DNA from: Skeletonema tropicum
Lineage: Eukaryota > Bacillariophyta > Thalassiosirophyceae > Thalassiosirales > Thalassiosiraceae
Length of the DNA stretch: 64,000 nt
Assembly: GCA_037178625.1 (NCBI GenBank)
Contig: CM074145.1
Location: forward strand, 186,001-250,000
Direction of reading: 5' to 3'
The notes below the pieces were generated by a model. That model searched no databases. It had not been told where the DNA came from and saw only the letters and a list, made by a program, of their open reading frames with translations. Below, piece after piece: positions 30,263 to 40,598 of this stretch (position 1 is its first letter; each line of letters begins with the position of its first letter). The position numbers and the translations under genes are program-made.

Positions 30263-31990
30263 AGTTTTTCAGGTTTTTGCAACTTTGAACGATCACGGAG
30301 TTTCCTGCTCCAATTATTGTCAACAGACTTAAGAGCATCTTCTTCATTGAAGGGAACATCTTCGTCGAATACTTCATCATCCGCATCAGGAGACTCTACA
30401 TCACCTCCTTCTGATTCAGGCACTGAAGCTCCTTCTGGAACTGAATTACCAACTGTGGAGGCTTCATTAGAAGTAGGCGGCAAGGGAGCAGACGGAGCAA
30501 CATTGATCTCTTCGACAACAGGATCAAACTCGACAACTTGGGAGATGGAATCCTTCTCTGAAGCAAATGACTCTTCATGAGCACAGCGTTCGGCCTTCAG
30601 ACGATCTTTCCATTCCTGAACACGGACTTTCATCTCGCGACGTTCCTCTTCGCTCAGCCAAATGTCATCAAGGGGAGGGGGATAGTACACATAATTTCCA
30701 TCCTCATCAACATCAGAAGGCGGAACGTAATGGTCTCGGCTAGTGTCGTACAGCAAAGAACAGAGTTCATCAAAATCTTCGTCGGACATAGCACCATTGC
30801 TGAAGACACTCTGGAACTTGTCATCAAAAACAACGTGCCACTGAGGGCTGACGTGACCAGAACCAAGATGACGGACCAAAGCAACCAGTGTAGAGTGCTC
30901 GGGAGAGAAACCAAGGTACTGACCAAGACGGGCACGCTTATCGAACTTAGCAAGTTTCTTTCCACTCTGAAGCTTAGGATCCAGGACATAGCAGGGAGAT
31001 CCCCACACATGAACACGACGTAAATCACGATGATCATCCTTAACACCGGAAAGACGTTCTAACGGAGTAAGACCAGTCACTCTGTTGGGCAAACGATTGT
31101 AGAGCCAAACTGCGTGTTGAACAGCAAAGGGCCAAAGGCGGGGGCTATCAACTTCGTGCTCGTTCCAACGCAACGCAACGTGAAGCATCATGGAACGTGC
31201 CATCCAAAAGATAGTTTGAATAGCTCTCTCAGCGGCACCATTTTCAAATTGAGATCCAACACCAGAGAACGTCTGCTTTTGTCCTTTACTGGAACAATCA
31301 TCACGAAAATCCTTCGAAACATAGATACCATTGTCAGAGTGAAGATGCTTGATAGTAACACCGAATTCTTCCAAGAATTGCTCATAGTGAATCTTGCCCT
31401 TGAGGGTCTCCGAAGCAGTGCCATCAGACTGGAACTCCATGTGTATATAGGAAGTAGCCATGTCATGATACACAGTACCACAATTGTAGAGATCTTCATC
31501 GAATCCAGAAAGGGCGCGACCAGTAACGGGAACCTTGAACTGATCAGAACTGACGAAATCACCAGGCAAATATCTGTCACGGGCAAGCACATCCACCTTC
31601 TCGGGATCCTTCTTAGAGACAGATGGAGACGGAGGTTTCGATCGTTTCGCACTTGCCAGCTTGCAAGTAGGACAGACCGGCAACGGACAGTTAGCTGCTT
31701 CTGGAGGATCTGCTTTCAACACTGCCGGAAAGATTTGGGACGTTCCATCCTCCTGCATCGCACGATGAGGCTTCATCAATTGTTGAACGTCCTTGACAGA
31801 GATACCAAGCTTGAAATGCCACAACAAGAGCGCCTTCTGAGCCGCGGAAATATTCAAGTTGTCGACATTGGTAACGCAGGGGTACAGGTGCAGGAAATCA
31901 TCGAATTCGTATTCATCCTCTGCTTCAGTAACACTCCACTTTCCAAGGAAGAAACCTCGAGCGTGACGAAGATGCGCAACCGCTTTGGTA
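30263..31990 (-). CDS. Copia pol: integrase half, truncated by PLE insertion
   Basis: This is a GAG-pre-integrase region (ALLLWHFKLG) with CPTCKLAS, then the DDE integrase core (DQFKVPVTG, HLHSDNGIYVS, NGAAERAIQTI). The connector WGSPCYVLDPKL, GQYLGFSPEHS follows, then an acidic linker ending NWSRKLRDRSKLQKPEKL. It is open upstream of the first Met (…HARGFFLGKWSVTEAEDEYEF…), but a one-base frame change near 31987 separates it from the protease region. At its 3' end the frame runs into the PLE terminal repeats. The continuation is at 18425. Confidence 0.9.
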
Positions 31991-33331
31991 ACGTGGACCG
32001 ATAGTAGTGCGTTCCTCCTCAGTGCAAGTCACATTGAACAACATTGGCAAATTTGTTTCTTTATTCATCGGAATCTCAATGTGATGCACGGTAGACATTT
32101 CGAACTGCTTGGGCAATCTCCAATCAACTTTATCACCATCAACAACACTGCATCCTCCATATAGTTTGTGGTAAACTTGCGGACTCATTAGCCGAATATC
32201 ACACTCTGGAAGATGGTAGCTGATTCCAGGAACAAGAAGTTCGTCGCCGTTCGTTGCTCTCAACTTGTACATGACTGTACCAATCCCAATCACCATATTT
32301 GTTTTGGAGATATCTTTCACAGGAATACTAACTTCTTCATAGTCAATGAAGTCAGCACGAAAGGGAGAAAGACCCCACGAGGCGCCAGTGTCCCAAATCA
32401 ACGGGGTATTGTAGAAGTTGGGATTATCTGGATCTGCAATAGACGAACTTTCCATCTGAGCAAACCGAATAGGACCACGTAAGAGTGCAACTCTACCCAA
32501 GAGAGCCTTCACGTTGGCGATATGATCTTCAACTCTGAGACCATTAATAGAAACCATCACGTCGAGCACTCGCTTGCTCTCAAGAAAAGCATCGACAACA
32601 CCTGGAGAGAACGGTGAGCGTGGATGTGAAAAGGACTGAGGAGCATCGGACATGTATTCCTTTGACTCCTCCTTCTCTTTCTTCCGTGCTTCCTTCTTTT
32701 TAATCCGTTCCTCCTTCATACGCTTCAGCACCTTCTCCGTCAAACGCTTCAAAGCATCCTTCTTCTCACGCTGCAATTCATCCTCATGATCCTTCAGTAA
32801 CTTTCGGGCGCAATAGAGAACATCAACACCGTCAAGAAAGGCACCAATATCATCAGACCAAGTCGGCTGGGTGAATCGTCCATCGGTGACCTTAGAGAAG
32901 AACTCATTCCGAGTGTGGTTCTTTCGGTAACGACGACGTGCACGCAGATTCCTCCTCCTCCAGCGACGATGAGCTTTATCTCGAGACGATGGAAAAGAAG
33001 TGCCGTCCAAACGACAAGGACTATTACCTAGGCGACGTCGGCAACGTAGGACTAAATGGTAAGGCAAGGCACGCCGATGAAAACGCTTGAACCTAGACCG
33101 ATGAGAACGAGGCCTTTTCTTGCGAGTAGTACCAGATGAAGTTGAAGTTGAACCTTGAGTACCAGACACGATCAACTGAAACAAGACCATGATGAGAAGG
33201 CCCAACACGAAATCAGGAAGACATGGAGCGTTGGCAAAGAGAATCAGACGGTAGATCATCAACTGAACGATATGTAGCAAGAAGCTACGGGCGCCAGGGT
33301 TAAAAGGGAAGATAGTGGAAAGACCTAGCAA
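31925..33331 (-). CDS. Copia pol: N-terminal region and aspartic protease
   Basis: It opens with a hydrophobic, then strongly Arg-rich segment and a coiled-coil-like Lys/Glu tract. The protease motif LIWDTGASWGLSPFRADF comes next. The frame begins upstream without a good ATG and is in the -1 frame relative to gag, which ends at 33343. A frame change near 31987 detaches the integrase. Such a long basic and hydrophobic N-terminal extension before the protease is unusual for Copia. Confidence 0.8.
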   Translation of the reverse strand: MLGLSTIFPFNPGARSFLLHIVQLMIYRLILFANAPCLPDFVLGLLIMVLFQLIVSGTQGSTSTSSGTTRKKRPRSHRSRFKRFHRRALPYHLVLRCRRRLGNSPCRLDGTSFPSSRDKAHRRWRRRNLRARRRYRKNHTRNEFFSKVTDGRFTQPTWSDDIGAFLDGVDVLYCARKLLKDHEDELQREKKDALKRLTEKVLKRMKEERIKKKEARKKEKEESKEYMSDAPQSFSHPRSPFSPGVVDAFLESKRVLDVMVSINGLRVEDHIANVKALLGRVALLRGPIRFAQMESSSIADPDNPNFYNTPLIWDTGASWGLSPFRADFIDYEEVSIPVKDISKTNMVIGIGTVMYKLRATNGDELLVPGISYHLPECDIRLMSPQVYHKLYGGCSVVDGDKVDWRLPKQFEMSTVHHIEIPMNKETNLPMLFNVTCTEEERTTIGPRYQSGCASSSRSRFLPWKVECY

Positions 33332-33342
33332 AACAATCCACC

Positions 33343-35976
33343 CTACCGAAAACCCTGCGCAGCATTTGCACGTGCAGCATTGACGAGATTCACTGAGTGT
33401 TCATCCGAAACCCTCTTCTCAAGTTCAGAGAGGATGGAGGTCAAGTTTGCCATACGTTGAGCGTGTCCACCGTCGTCACCAGGAGGGACAGTAAGAGCGG
33501 ACACGCTATCACTACCAGAACGCCGGGAGGCAACAAGGGCAGCAAAGTGTTCCTTGTTCCTGACCACCAAAGGATGACTAGGGTTCACATCAAACATATT
33601 GAATCCGGACTTGTCAGCGCTCCATTTGTCGTGGTACTTGGTTGAGTGATCCTTGACGTAGCACTGACAATGCTTACAGTAGGCCATGCAGAAACCGTCA
33701 ACCATCTTCTGTTGGGGCTGAGTAGCAGCGGCACGTTCGGGGATCTCGACCCCAAATTCACCCCTCTTCGCCAGCTCGATATTACGATCGATACGTTCCT
33801 GATTGAGCGTCTTCTTGCATTTCTTTACCGAACAACCAGGCTGCTCACAATTATAGCAAGGCCTTGAACGCCTATTTCTACCACCGCGGGGAGGTCCACC
33901 ACCACCAGGTACACCACTCCTTCTACCAGACAAATTATTGAAACGATTGTCCTGAGTAGCAGGGACATCAGCAAACCGCTTTCCACCTGCTGTCTGATCG
34001 GCATAAGCATCCATAATTGTGTCCACGATAGCAACAGATTTGTCGTAGATGGACTGCTGAGACTGATTTAGAGCATCGTAAATCTTCAAACTGAGGCGAG
34101 CTTCATCAGCTTCAACGCAGTTCTTGTCAGCGATTTTGCTAAGGAACTTATTCCTGCTCAAGCTGGCTCCTTTCCATAAGTTATTTGGGGTGTCCTGCTC
34201 AAGCCTGCCTGCGCCATAAAGAAGACTAAGTGCATTCTTCAACTGTTTACCACCGATAAAGAGATTTCCATTTACCAGAGCCGGGCCTTTAGTAGACCAC
34301 AACTTGATGAACTGAACAAGGGACGTAGAAACTCCAGGGGTTTGCCGAAGTACGGTGTGCAGGAGAAGCCACAAATAAGTAAGACCACCTTTCTTGGAAG
34401 CGGGCAGCTCTCTGAATTCCTTGTCGATGAGTTGCTTAAGCGAGCTGGTACAGGAATTGTAGAGAAACCGATACATCAAGTTACTGCTCTGATTGTCAGC
34501 AGCACAGACGAAGACTGAGGTGTTAATAAGTGCTTGCATAACACACACATCCTCAAACCGAAGCCATTGCCACTCCCACAGAAGATTTTGCGATTGCTGT
34601 AGGTCCAGAATCTCACTAATTGGTTTGGACAGATCTGGGTCGCTTGATTTGGAGGGGCTGATGTCCAGAATCTCTAGCATATCGTACTTGGTGAAGTGCG
34701 TGAAGGTTTGGGCGATCAGGTCGAAGTATTTGGTGGCAGACACCTGCACGTGAACATTCTTAACGTTGTCACCAGCTTCTGACTTGTCGGACAAGAGCGA
34801 ATCCTTACTGCTAACACCGAACTTTTCGTCCAACCCACCACGGATTTTCTCCAGAATCTTCAGTTGGTCGTAGTTCGTGACATCAAGCTTGAGACGTTCT
34901 TCTTTAGATATGACAACCTCGACGTCAGTGGCACTTGGACCGGGAGCACTCCTCACAGGGGTATCATAAAATATAGCACTTCTTTCTCCTTCTGGAGGGT
35001 TCACTGGGACTGGAACCGGAGCTGGCGCAGCAGTTACATTTGTATCACTGTGCGAAGCAGCAGAAGGGCCAACGGGTACAGAACCAGACGGGATAGTATG
35101 TCCAGCGGTAGATACCGGTAGGCAAGTACCAACAAAACCCGCAGAGGTAGAGCTCGATGTAACAGGCACAGCAACAGGTCCTGAAGGTAAGACTGGAGGC
35201 ACATAAGTCAATGGTGGTCCACCAAGACCTGGAAGGGTAGCCGTCGAAGCGAAAGAGGTGGGATCATAGTGTATGACCGAAGGATAGGAACACGGCTGAA
35301 CCACATCATTGTGGCTACTTGCCACAGGAACAACCACAGAGGTACCATTTCCTCCGCCAGACACAGAAACACCATCTCCTCCTCCAGACACAGGGGAACC
35401 ATCCACAGCAGCAGCCGGGGAAACTTCAGAAACACCAGAGGCAGAGCCATCCAACAATGAGAGCCTGAGATCAGCAATCTTAACCACGGCCTTATCACGC
35501 GCATCTTTAGTCATCGGAGTATTATTGATTTCCAACTCGACCTTATCGAGTAGAGCAGCAAGACCCGCCGCAGCCGCACCATCATCGAAAGTAGTGGGCG
35601 CAGCAGAGGTCGAGTGACTACCGGAGGCAACAGGGGACAGAATGTCTCTGAGGTCTCCGAGATGCCTAGCCTCTAGGCTAGACGGGCTGCTGGCAACAAC
35701 ACCAGCAGGGGCTTCATCGAGCCACGAGGGGTTACTGACGTCTTCGCCAGTAGGGCCAGCAATACTGCCAGCAGAGCTTCCGGGAGGATTACCATCTCGA
35801 AGCCACAACAGATCACCGTACCAATCTCGAGAAGCCTGAACAGACAAGGGCACTTGAGTACGAGGAGGGGCGGTGGTCTCCTCACTGCGAGGAGTTACGG
35901 ACTCCACACTTGAGACATCACTCACGATAGTTGGCGCCAACGGAGGGTCTAAGGGAGTCATAAAAGGCGACTGCAT
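33343..35976 (-). CDS. Copia Gag with CCCC zinc knuckle
   Basis: The protein is 877 residues, starting at the Met at 35976. The first ~340 residues are Pro/Ser/Val-rich and low in complexity. The middle part (about 350-640) is helical and capsid-like. A nucleocapsid motif RPCYNCEQPGCSVKKCKK follows near residue 700. It is C-x2-C-x4-C-x4-C, so Cys replaces the usual His. A second Cys/His cluster (FCMAYCKHCQCYVKDH) lies about 60 residues later. There are no internal stops. Its role is to form the virus-like particle and package the RNA. Expression of pol is explained by the slippery site at its end. Confidence 0.85.
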   Translation of the reverse strand: MQSPFMTPLDPPLAPTIVSDVSSVESVTPRSEETTAPPRTQVPLSVQASRDWYGDLLWLRDGNPPGSSAGSIAGPTGEDVSNPSWLDEAPAGVVASSPSSLEARHLGDLRDILSPVASGSHSTSAAPTTFDDGAAAAGLAALLDKVELEINNTPMTKDARDKAVVKIADLRLSLLDGSASGVSEVSPAAAVDGSPVSGGGDGVSVSGGGNGTSVVVPVASSHNDVVQPCSYPSVIHYDPTSFASTATLPGLGGPPLTYVPPVLPSGPVAVPVTSSSTSAGFVGTCLPVSTAGHTIPSGSVPVGPSAASHSDTNVTAAPAPVPVPVNPPEGERSAIFYDTPVRSAPGPSATDVEVVISKEERLKLDVTNYDQLKILEKIRGGLDEKFGVSSKDSLLSDKSEAGDNVKNVHVQVSATKYFDLIAQTFTHFTKYDMLEILDISPSKSSDPDLSKPISEILDLQQSQNLLWEWQWLRFEDVCVMQALINTSVFVCAADNQSSNLMYRFLYNSCTSSLKQLIDKEFRELPASKKGGLTYLWLLLHTVLRQTPGVSTSLVQFIKLWSTKGPALVNGNLFIGGKQLKNALSLLYGAGRLEQDTPNNLWKGASLSRNKFLSKIADKNCVEADEARLSLKIYDALNQSQQSIYDKSVAIVDTIMDAYADQTAGGKRFADVPATQDNRFNNLSGRRSGVPGGGGPPRGGRNRRSRPCYNCEQPGCSVKKCKKTLNQERIDRNIELAKRGEFGVEIPERAAATQPQQKMVDGFCMAYCKHCQCYVKDHSTKYHDKWSADKSGFNMFDVNPSHPLVVRNKEHFAALVASRRSGSDSVSALTVPPGDDGGHAQRMANLTSILSELEKRVSDEHSVNLVNAARANAAQGFR
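33349..33355 (-). promoter_or_regulatory. Putative -1 frameshift slippery site (gag-pol)
   Basis: The heptamer GGGTTTT is read in the gag frame as G GGT TTT, the X XXY YYZ form, one codon before the gag stop (CGG TAG). Slipping back one base continues as S-V-G-W-I-V-L-L-G-L, exactly the pol frame. I did not fold the downstream RNA for a pseudoknot. Confidence 0.6.
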
Positions 35977-36321
35977 TGTTAACGGTGCAGAGGCGAATCT
36001 ACTTACTTATATGCTTTTGACACAATGGAATCTAGCGGGTGGCTTTTGACGCAATGGAATCTAGCCGGCACAACTGAACTTGACGATGATGAATCCTTCA
36101 GGGGCCAATGTACTCCGAACGAGGTGTAGCTAGCACGCAAACTTCGGAGGAATGTTCAAAACTTAACTGGGTGAAAACTTAGGGTGACTACCAACGAAGG
36201 AGGCGGGTGATCAAGCCGACCAAACAACGGAGAGAAGTCGATGGAGGGTGTTGCCGTTGAGGCAACAAAGAACTTTAAAACGAGGAAAGACCGCTACGCA
36301 GAGAAACGTTGGGTCATGACC
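35977..36321 (-). other. Copia 5' leader
   Basis: This is the untranslated region between the 5' LTR and gag. On the element's strand it starts GGTCATGACCCAACG directly after the LTR, the expected place for a primer-binding site. I could not match this to an initiator tRNA end. No gene is present. Confidence 0.6.
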
Positions 36322-36724
36322 TGTAATAGTTCACTTAGTTGATGAGGGAGACGTTAGCGTAACCGTCGATGGAGGTGTCTGAGTGGTTGTAGAACTCAAA
36401 CACCAATAGATAAAAGGAGATGTAGGGCGTTGAATCAATTCGATTGGACTGTAGACTTCTGTTTTACTTGATTGATTATTTTCTATTATACTACTATATG
36501 CTCTTCATGAGGATGCTCTGCCAAAACAAAGCTTCACGAGAGCCTTGACACCTGGGAAGACCCGGATGTCAACCCTAAGATTAGATGTGTCAGATGACTG
36601 ATTCTGACATCCTAACATCATTCACAAGCGGTATTCCTTGACGTGGAACTACCTAAACTAAACCTAAACTAAAGTTCTTTTCCATACAATTGGGGATTGC
36701 CATCTAAGACGGCTATCCATCACA
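36322..36724 (-). repeat. Copia 5' LTR (403 bp)
   Basis: It looks identical to 16008-16410 and is followed by the second GTCGG target duplicate (36725-36729). Identity of the LTRs points to a recent insertion, even though the body was later interrupted. Confidence 0.95.
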
Positions 36725-36729
36725 GTCGG

Positions 36730-38247
36730 TCGACACAACATTTCGGGGGGAGAATTCAATTATTGGAACACAAGTTATTGACAAAGCAATCAACTTCACA
36801 TCATCCGCCTCCTTTAGGCTATATACGTCAGTTGCTATGCGGTTTGAGGATGATATTGCATAGAGCGGACATGATATTGGAGTATCTCTCACGAATTTAT
36901 TCCACAAAGAATTGCCCAACATGTGCATTATTCGACAATCTAGTGAAGAGCGGGGGATAATACCCAAATGAGCCGCATCTACTGTTTATATGGGCTATGG
37001 TGGGTGTCTGGTTCAGTTGGTAATGGACGAAATTGATGATTACCATGGCATCAGCTCTTTATACATTACGGGCGCAATCATGAAAATCCATCAATTTCCG
37101 TGCGGCATTTTTCGTTTCGCAGGCACGAATTACATCCATCAGATCTCAATGCCCAAAACAGCTTTGTATATACCATGGCTAGAGGATGATGTCTTTACAT
37201 TGTTGTTCTATCAGAATAGGAGGAGATATACGCAATCCTACCCTCTCCACTAGCGCAGATGAGAACTCAACGCATGCTGACAGATCCGTGTACTTTGGGA
37301 TTGCTACGGATAATTCAACCTCATTCCACCACATGACATCCTTCTATAGGTTATATGAAGTGATGCGAAGCAGCTTATTACGGTATGTAGTCTATGATGT
37401 AAGAGACATAGCCCCATAACACAAAAATTCGATTATTTTGGAGAGCTAAATTTGACACCCAAATTTGCAAATATTACAAGAGACAATCAACACGTGACAC
37501 ATAGATCCGCGCAAACAATGCCTGTATATATACGCCGAGAGTAGTTGCTGTTCTTTTCGTTGTTAATAATCATCTCGTCATGCTATTGCAGAATATACGA
37601 GCGAAAATTCATGAGAGTCGATTCGGATGTCATGCTTCGCTCACGGGATATATCACTGCTATGAAGACCGGAACGGGCACTCCAGTCTTTGCGGATCCAC
37701 CTCATGTATCAATAGAAAGAGATTGTGTGCTGACTTGGGTTTATTACGTTTAAAATGGGATGATATGCTCCATTTTCATGGTGATGACTGATATTGTGGC
37801 CACTTGCCAGCTCAATCTACATGATTACAGTGCAGGAACACGAATGAATAGCCCAAAATTTTATCAAATATCATTGCATATACACTGGTACATGAGTTCC
37901 GCATATAGTTTACATCATGAGATGAGTATTATCTGTGGTAAGCGACGATATAAGGGCAAAGATACCATGGTTGAAGCCATTTTTGGTCTTGTGAGATCTG
38001 ATGATGGATGGCGCCATTATTTTCATAACCGGTTGGTATCCTTCTACAATAGCCATATGTAATTCCAACATAGGAAATGTAAATGTCCAATACCAGATGA
38101 GTGATTTTCTTGTAATTGTATCTATTGATATCTTCGACCATGGTGGTGCTATGAACATAATTCTTCCTATAAATCACTTCTAATACCCTTAGGTATGCAT
38201 ATAATCACTTGGTCGATGTTTTTTGGCAGCATAAAAAATTCAGAAAG
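36730..38247. other. Right part of the 15482-38265 TIR transposon, no intact gene
   Basis: The sequence is AT-rich with scattered short open stretches on both strands. None shows a family motif. The longest (36990-37253, +) is 87 residues and unrecognised. It is probably the decayed or non-autonomous interior of the element. Confidence 0.5.
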
Positions 38248-38265
38248 TTATGAAAACACCCCCTA

Positions 38266-39905
38266 GCTGAATATACATGCCATTGCCATTGTGACGCAAC
38301 AACAACACACGCCTCATGGATTGAAGACGAAGAATAGAGCTATTGAGAGAGAATACAAAGTTATTCGTCAGGAATTGACAAGGAAGAATGCAACCCAAAA
38401 GATTTCCACTGTATACAAAAATGTTGAACTTCTTGTATCTAGCTTTATCAGGAACACGAAAGTTGAGAACAATTCGGTTGGTTAGAGTCAATACTAACAT
38501 AATCTAACCATAAGAACTGTGATTTCGATCACATCATTCGCTTCAATACACATTGCAAATATCATCAACAGTACTTGACAAACAAACTAGCTGGAATTTC
38601 ATCTGCATCTAGTGTTTACACTTCTTGTCGAGAGGTCAGGAGAGAAGATCTATGTAAGGATAGAATGTGGAATAACGTCTACTGTGTTGTCTCTATCTCT
38701 CTAATATTTATCTTCTATTCTCGTCTACCTAAATCATTACATCTCAATCTCAACCGGAACATTTGTTCTCAGTGGGGGGTTCTGGCATCTCTCATGTGAA
38801 TCCAGAGATTTGCAGCATGCTTTTCACCCTCATCCACGGCAAGACCCTCGTGCCAGACCCTTTCGTCTTCCTTATACGGATCACTGTCAAGAACATTAGC
38901 CCAGATAAGCGCTTTGCCTTTCTTGGGTTCAACCTTGATGGGTGGATTGAGACGTGCGAACTCTGTCTCTCCACCTTTTTCGACATCATTCAGATACATG
39001 AAAAACGTCAAGATACGTCCTCCCATTCGGCGATGAGTGTCTTTTTGAAATGTTTTTTTAGAGGACGTCTTTTTGAAGTCATTTTTGAGCACTTTTGTCA
39101 AAAACACCTCTTCCGTCATTCGTACTTTTGTCGTGGTGAGTGTATCCATTCGACCAGGGCATCGTTGGATAGGGAATGATCGACCGCTTTGTGTTGCCGC
39201 CTCAAATCGAATCTAATTCTCTTTTTTCTTATCATATTTAGGCAGCTATTTGAACCTATTTTGTCAAGGTTCTTGACTGTGGACGGACCACGCGCTAGTA
39301 GATTGGGACGACTCGCGAGTATGGTAATGGTAGCTCGCAAACATTGCACACCATACTATCTTACTATGCAGACACATCACACTCCGTTTCTCTGTTGCTG
39401 CCATGTTTCTTGGTCTTGGAGGATGACCAACTATTGATATCATAATCATATCTCCTTAACTGTACATAATAATGCAAAAATGAGGCAGCAGACATGTCAG
39501 AAGTGAGATTCGTCTCTAGAGGGATATTAAGGAAAGAAAGGTATGGATATAACTCTCAACTCTCACCTGAAATCCGCACCACGACGCTTCGCTCGTTCGT
39601 TTCTTAGTCTTCGTGGGTGACGCATGATTCCCAAAGAACACCTCGCCAGCTTGCTCATAGCCTGTCTTTTGCCCATATTCGAGTATTGTGTTGATTTCCT
39701 TTTCCGAAAGAAAATCATCAATTGTTACAATCCAAGGATTATCTTATTCATCTTGAGTGGGCTGTGAGAGGATTTGAACATCATTCTCTTGGGCAATTCT
39801 CTTGAACATCTTGCCTACGCTCAATCTCGGATGAATTCATCCACCAGGCTCAGACAAGACTTGATCGGAAATGTCAACAGCTTGTCTCACTGTACCTCGG
39901 ACCTC
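38266..39905 (-). pseudogene. Inverted, broken copy of the prolyl 4-hydroxylase gene
   Basis: This is the second half of duplication arm 2. The C-terminal part (38769-39039) still reads THRRMGGRILTFFMYLNDVE to WIHMRDARTPH, with the distal iron His and the 2-oxoglutarate Lys. The segment with the HxD iron ligands is gone, replaced by about 420 bp of unrelated DNA (39040-39462). Exon 1 sequence resumes at 39463 (including the old intron and acceptor region), has an internal deletion near 39825 corresponding to about 8049-8285, and is cut at 39905 by the hairpin element. It is certainly non-functional. Confidence 0.9.
39040..39462. other. Foreign segment replacing the catalytic part of the P4H pseudogene
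   Basis: Its borders are visible by alignment to 8530-8810: similarity stops at GACACTCATCGCC and resumes at CTGTACATAATAATGC. It begins with TTTTTGA-rich sequence (CTTTTTGAAATG, CTTTTTGAAGTC). No gene or terminal repeat is recognised. Confidence 0.6.
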
Positions 39906-40200
39906 GGCGCGGTACCGTTTTCAAAAAAGGTCGTAGGCCTCGTGATATTTGTATGGATAAAGCATGAGCCATCATGTGGCCTATAGGTATTATTATTGCA
40001 TACAAGGGCTATGTAACAAGTTATTTGAAAAAACGCCGTTAGGAGCTGCCTAAGTAAGTACATAGGTATTGTAGCTTTGCCCGCTACATAAGTAACAAAC
40101 GAGATTTAAAAAATGGTATCGAGGTACCGTTTTCAAGCCTTACGGTACTGGGCCCAACTCAAAAACGGTACCTTTTTCAAAATGGATAGGTATCCCAACC
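39906..40200. mobile_element. Second MITE-like hairpin element, inverted orientation
   Basis: This is the reverse complement of the 6128-6479 element, with the same internal landmarks (GTGGCCTATAGGTATTATTATTG, AACGCCGTTAGGAGCTGCC) and the terminal GGTATCCCAACC at 40200. The left terminus is truncated at GGTACCGTTTTC. The hairpins at 40113-40135 and 40165-40180 have mutated arms. Confidence 0.7.
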
Positions 40201-40202
40201 AG

Positions 40203-40305
40203 GAAGCAAGGGTAAATAACTTTCGCTTTCTTGCTCAAACAGGTACTCGAATTCTTTTGTGAGCGAGCTGGTAGAGAAGAAGCAGAAGTCAGTAACACTG
40301 CAACA
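40203..40305 (-). repeat. Inverted copy of 3095-3200
   Basis: This is a reverse-complement match of about 100 bp, from AGGAAGCAAGGGTAAATAAC to AAGAAGCAGAAGTCAGT. See the partner entry. Confidence 0.6.
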
Positions 40306-40598
40306 GGGCACATAAAAGAATGGGCTGGTGTCGCAGACAGACCACTCATATCATCCCGATTGTATATATTGTTCTTCGTCTATGTATGAGAGGTACAGTA
40401 GATTAAAAATACTTACAGTTAGCTAGAGCAGCAAAATTCAAAATTCAAAATCGGTCGGCTGTCGGAAGGCTTACCGCACTCTCTTTTGTACAAATAGCAA
40501 ACATATTATTATGACAATGCCAACGGCTCTTACACATCGAGCCAGCATCAAACATTGCACACGTAATTCGTTGACGTCAATCCTGCCTGTGCGTCAAT

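Larger units (their letters stand above)
15482..38265. mobile_element. TIR transposon (about 2.06 kb) expanded to 22.8 kb by a nested Copia element
   Basis: The termini TAGGGGGTGTTTTCATAA (15482-15499) and its exact inverse (38248-38265) are flanked by GCTGAAT direct repeats (15475-15481 and 38266-38272). The paralogous sequence near 9570-9590 runs straight across this point, so the empty site is seen in the same window. Subtracting the Copia element leaves 526 bp on the left and about 1.54 kb on the right. No intact transposase is visible. A short open stretch near 15620-15690 could be relic coding. The superfamily is not assigned (7-bp TSD). Confidence 0.85.

Noticed and set aside
16008..36724. 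A functional Copia element
   Set aside because: LTRs look identical and gag is intact, but pol has a frame change near 31987 and is split by an 11.8-kb insertion.
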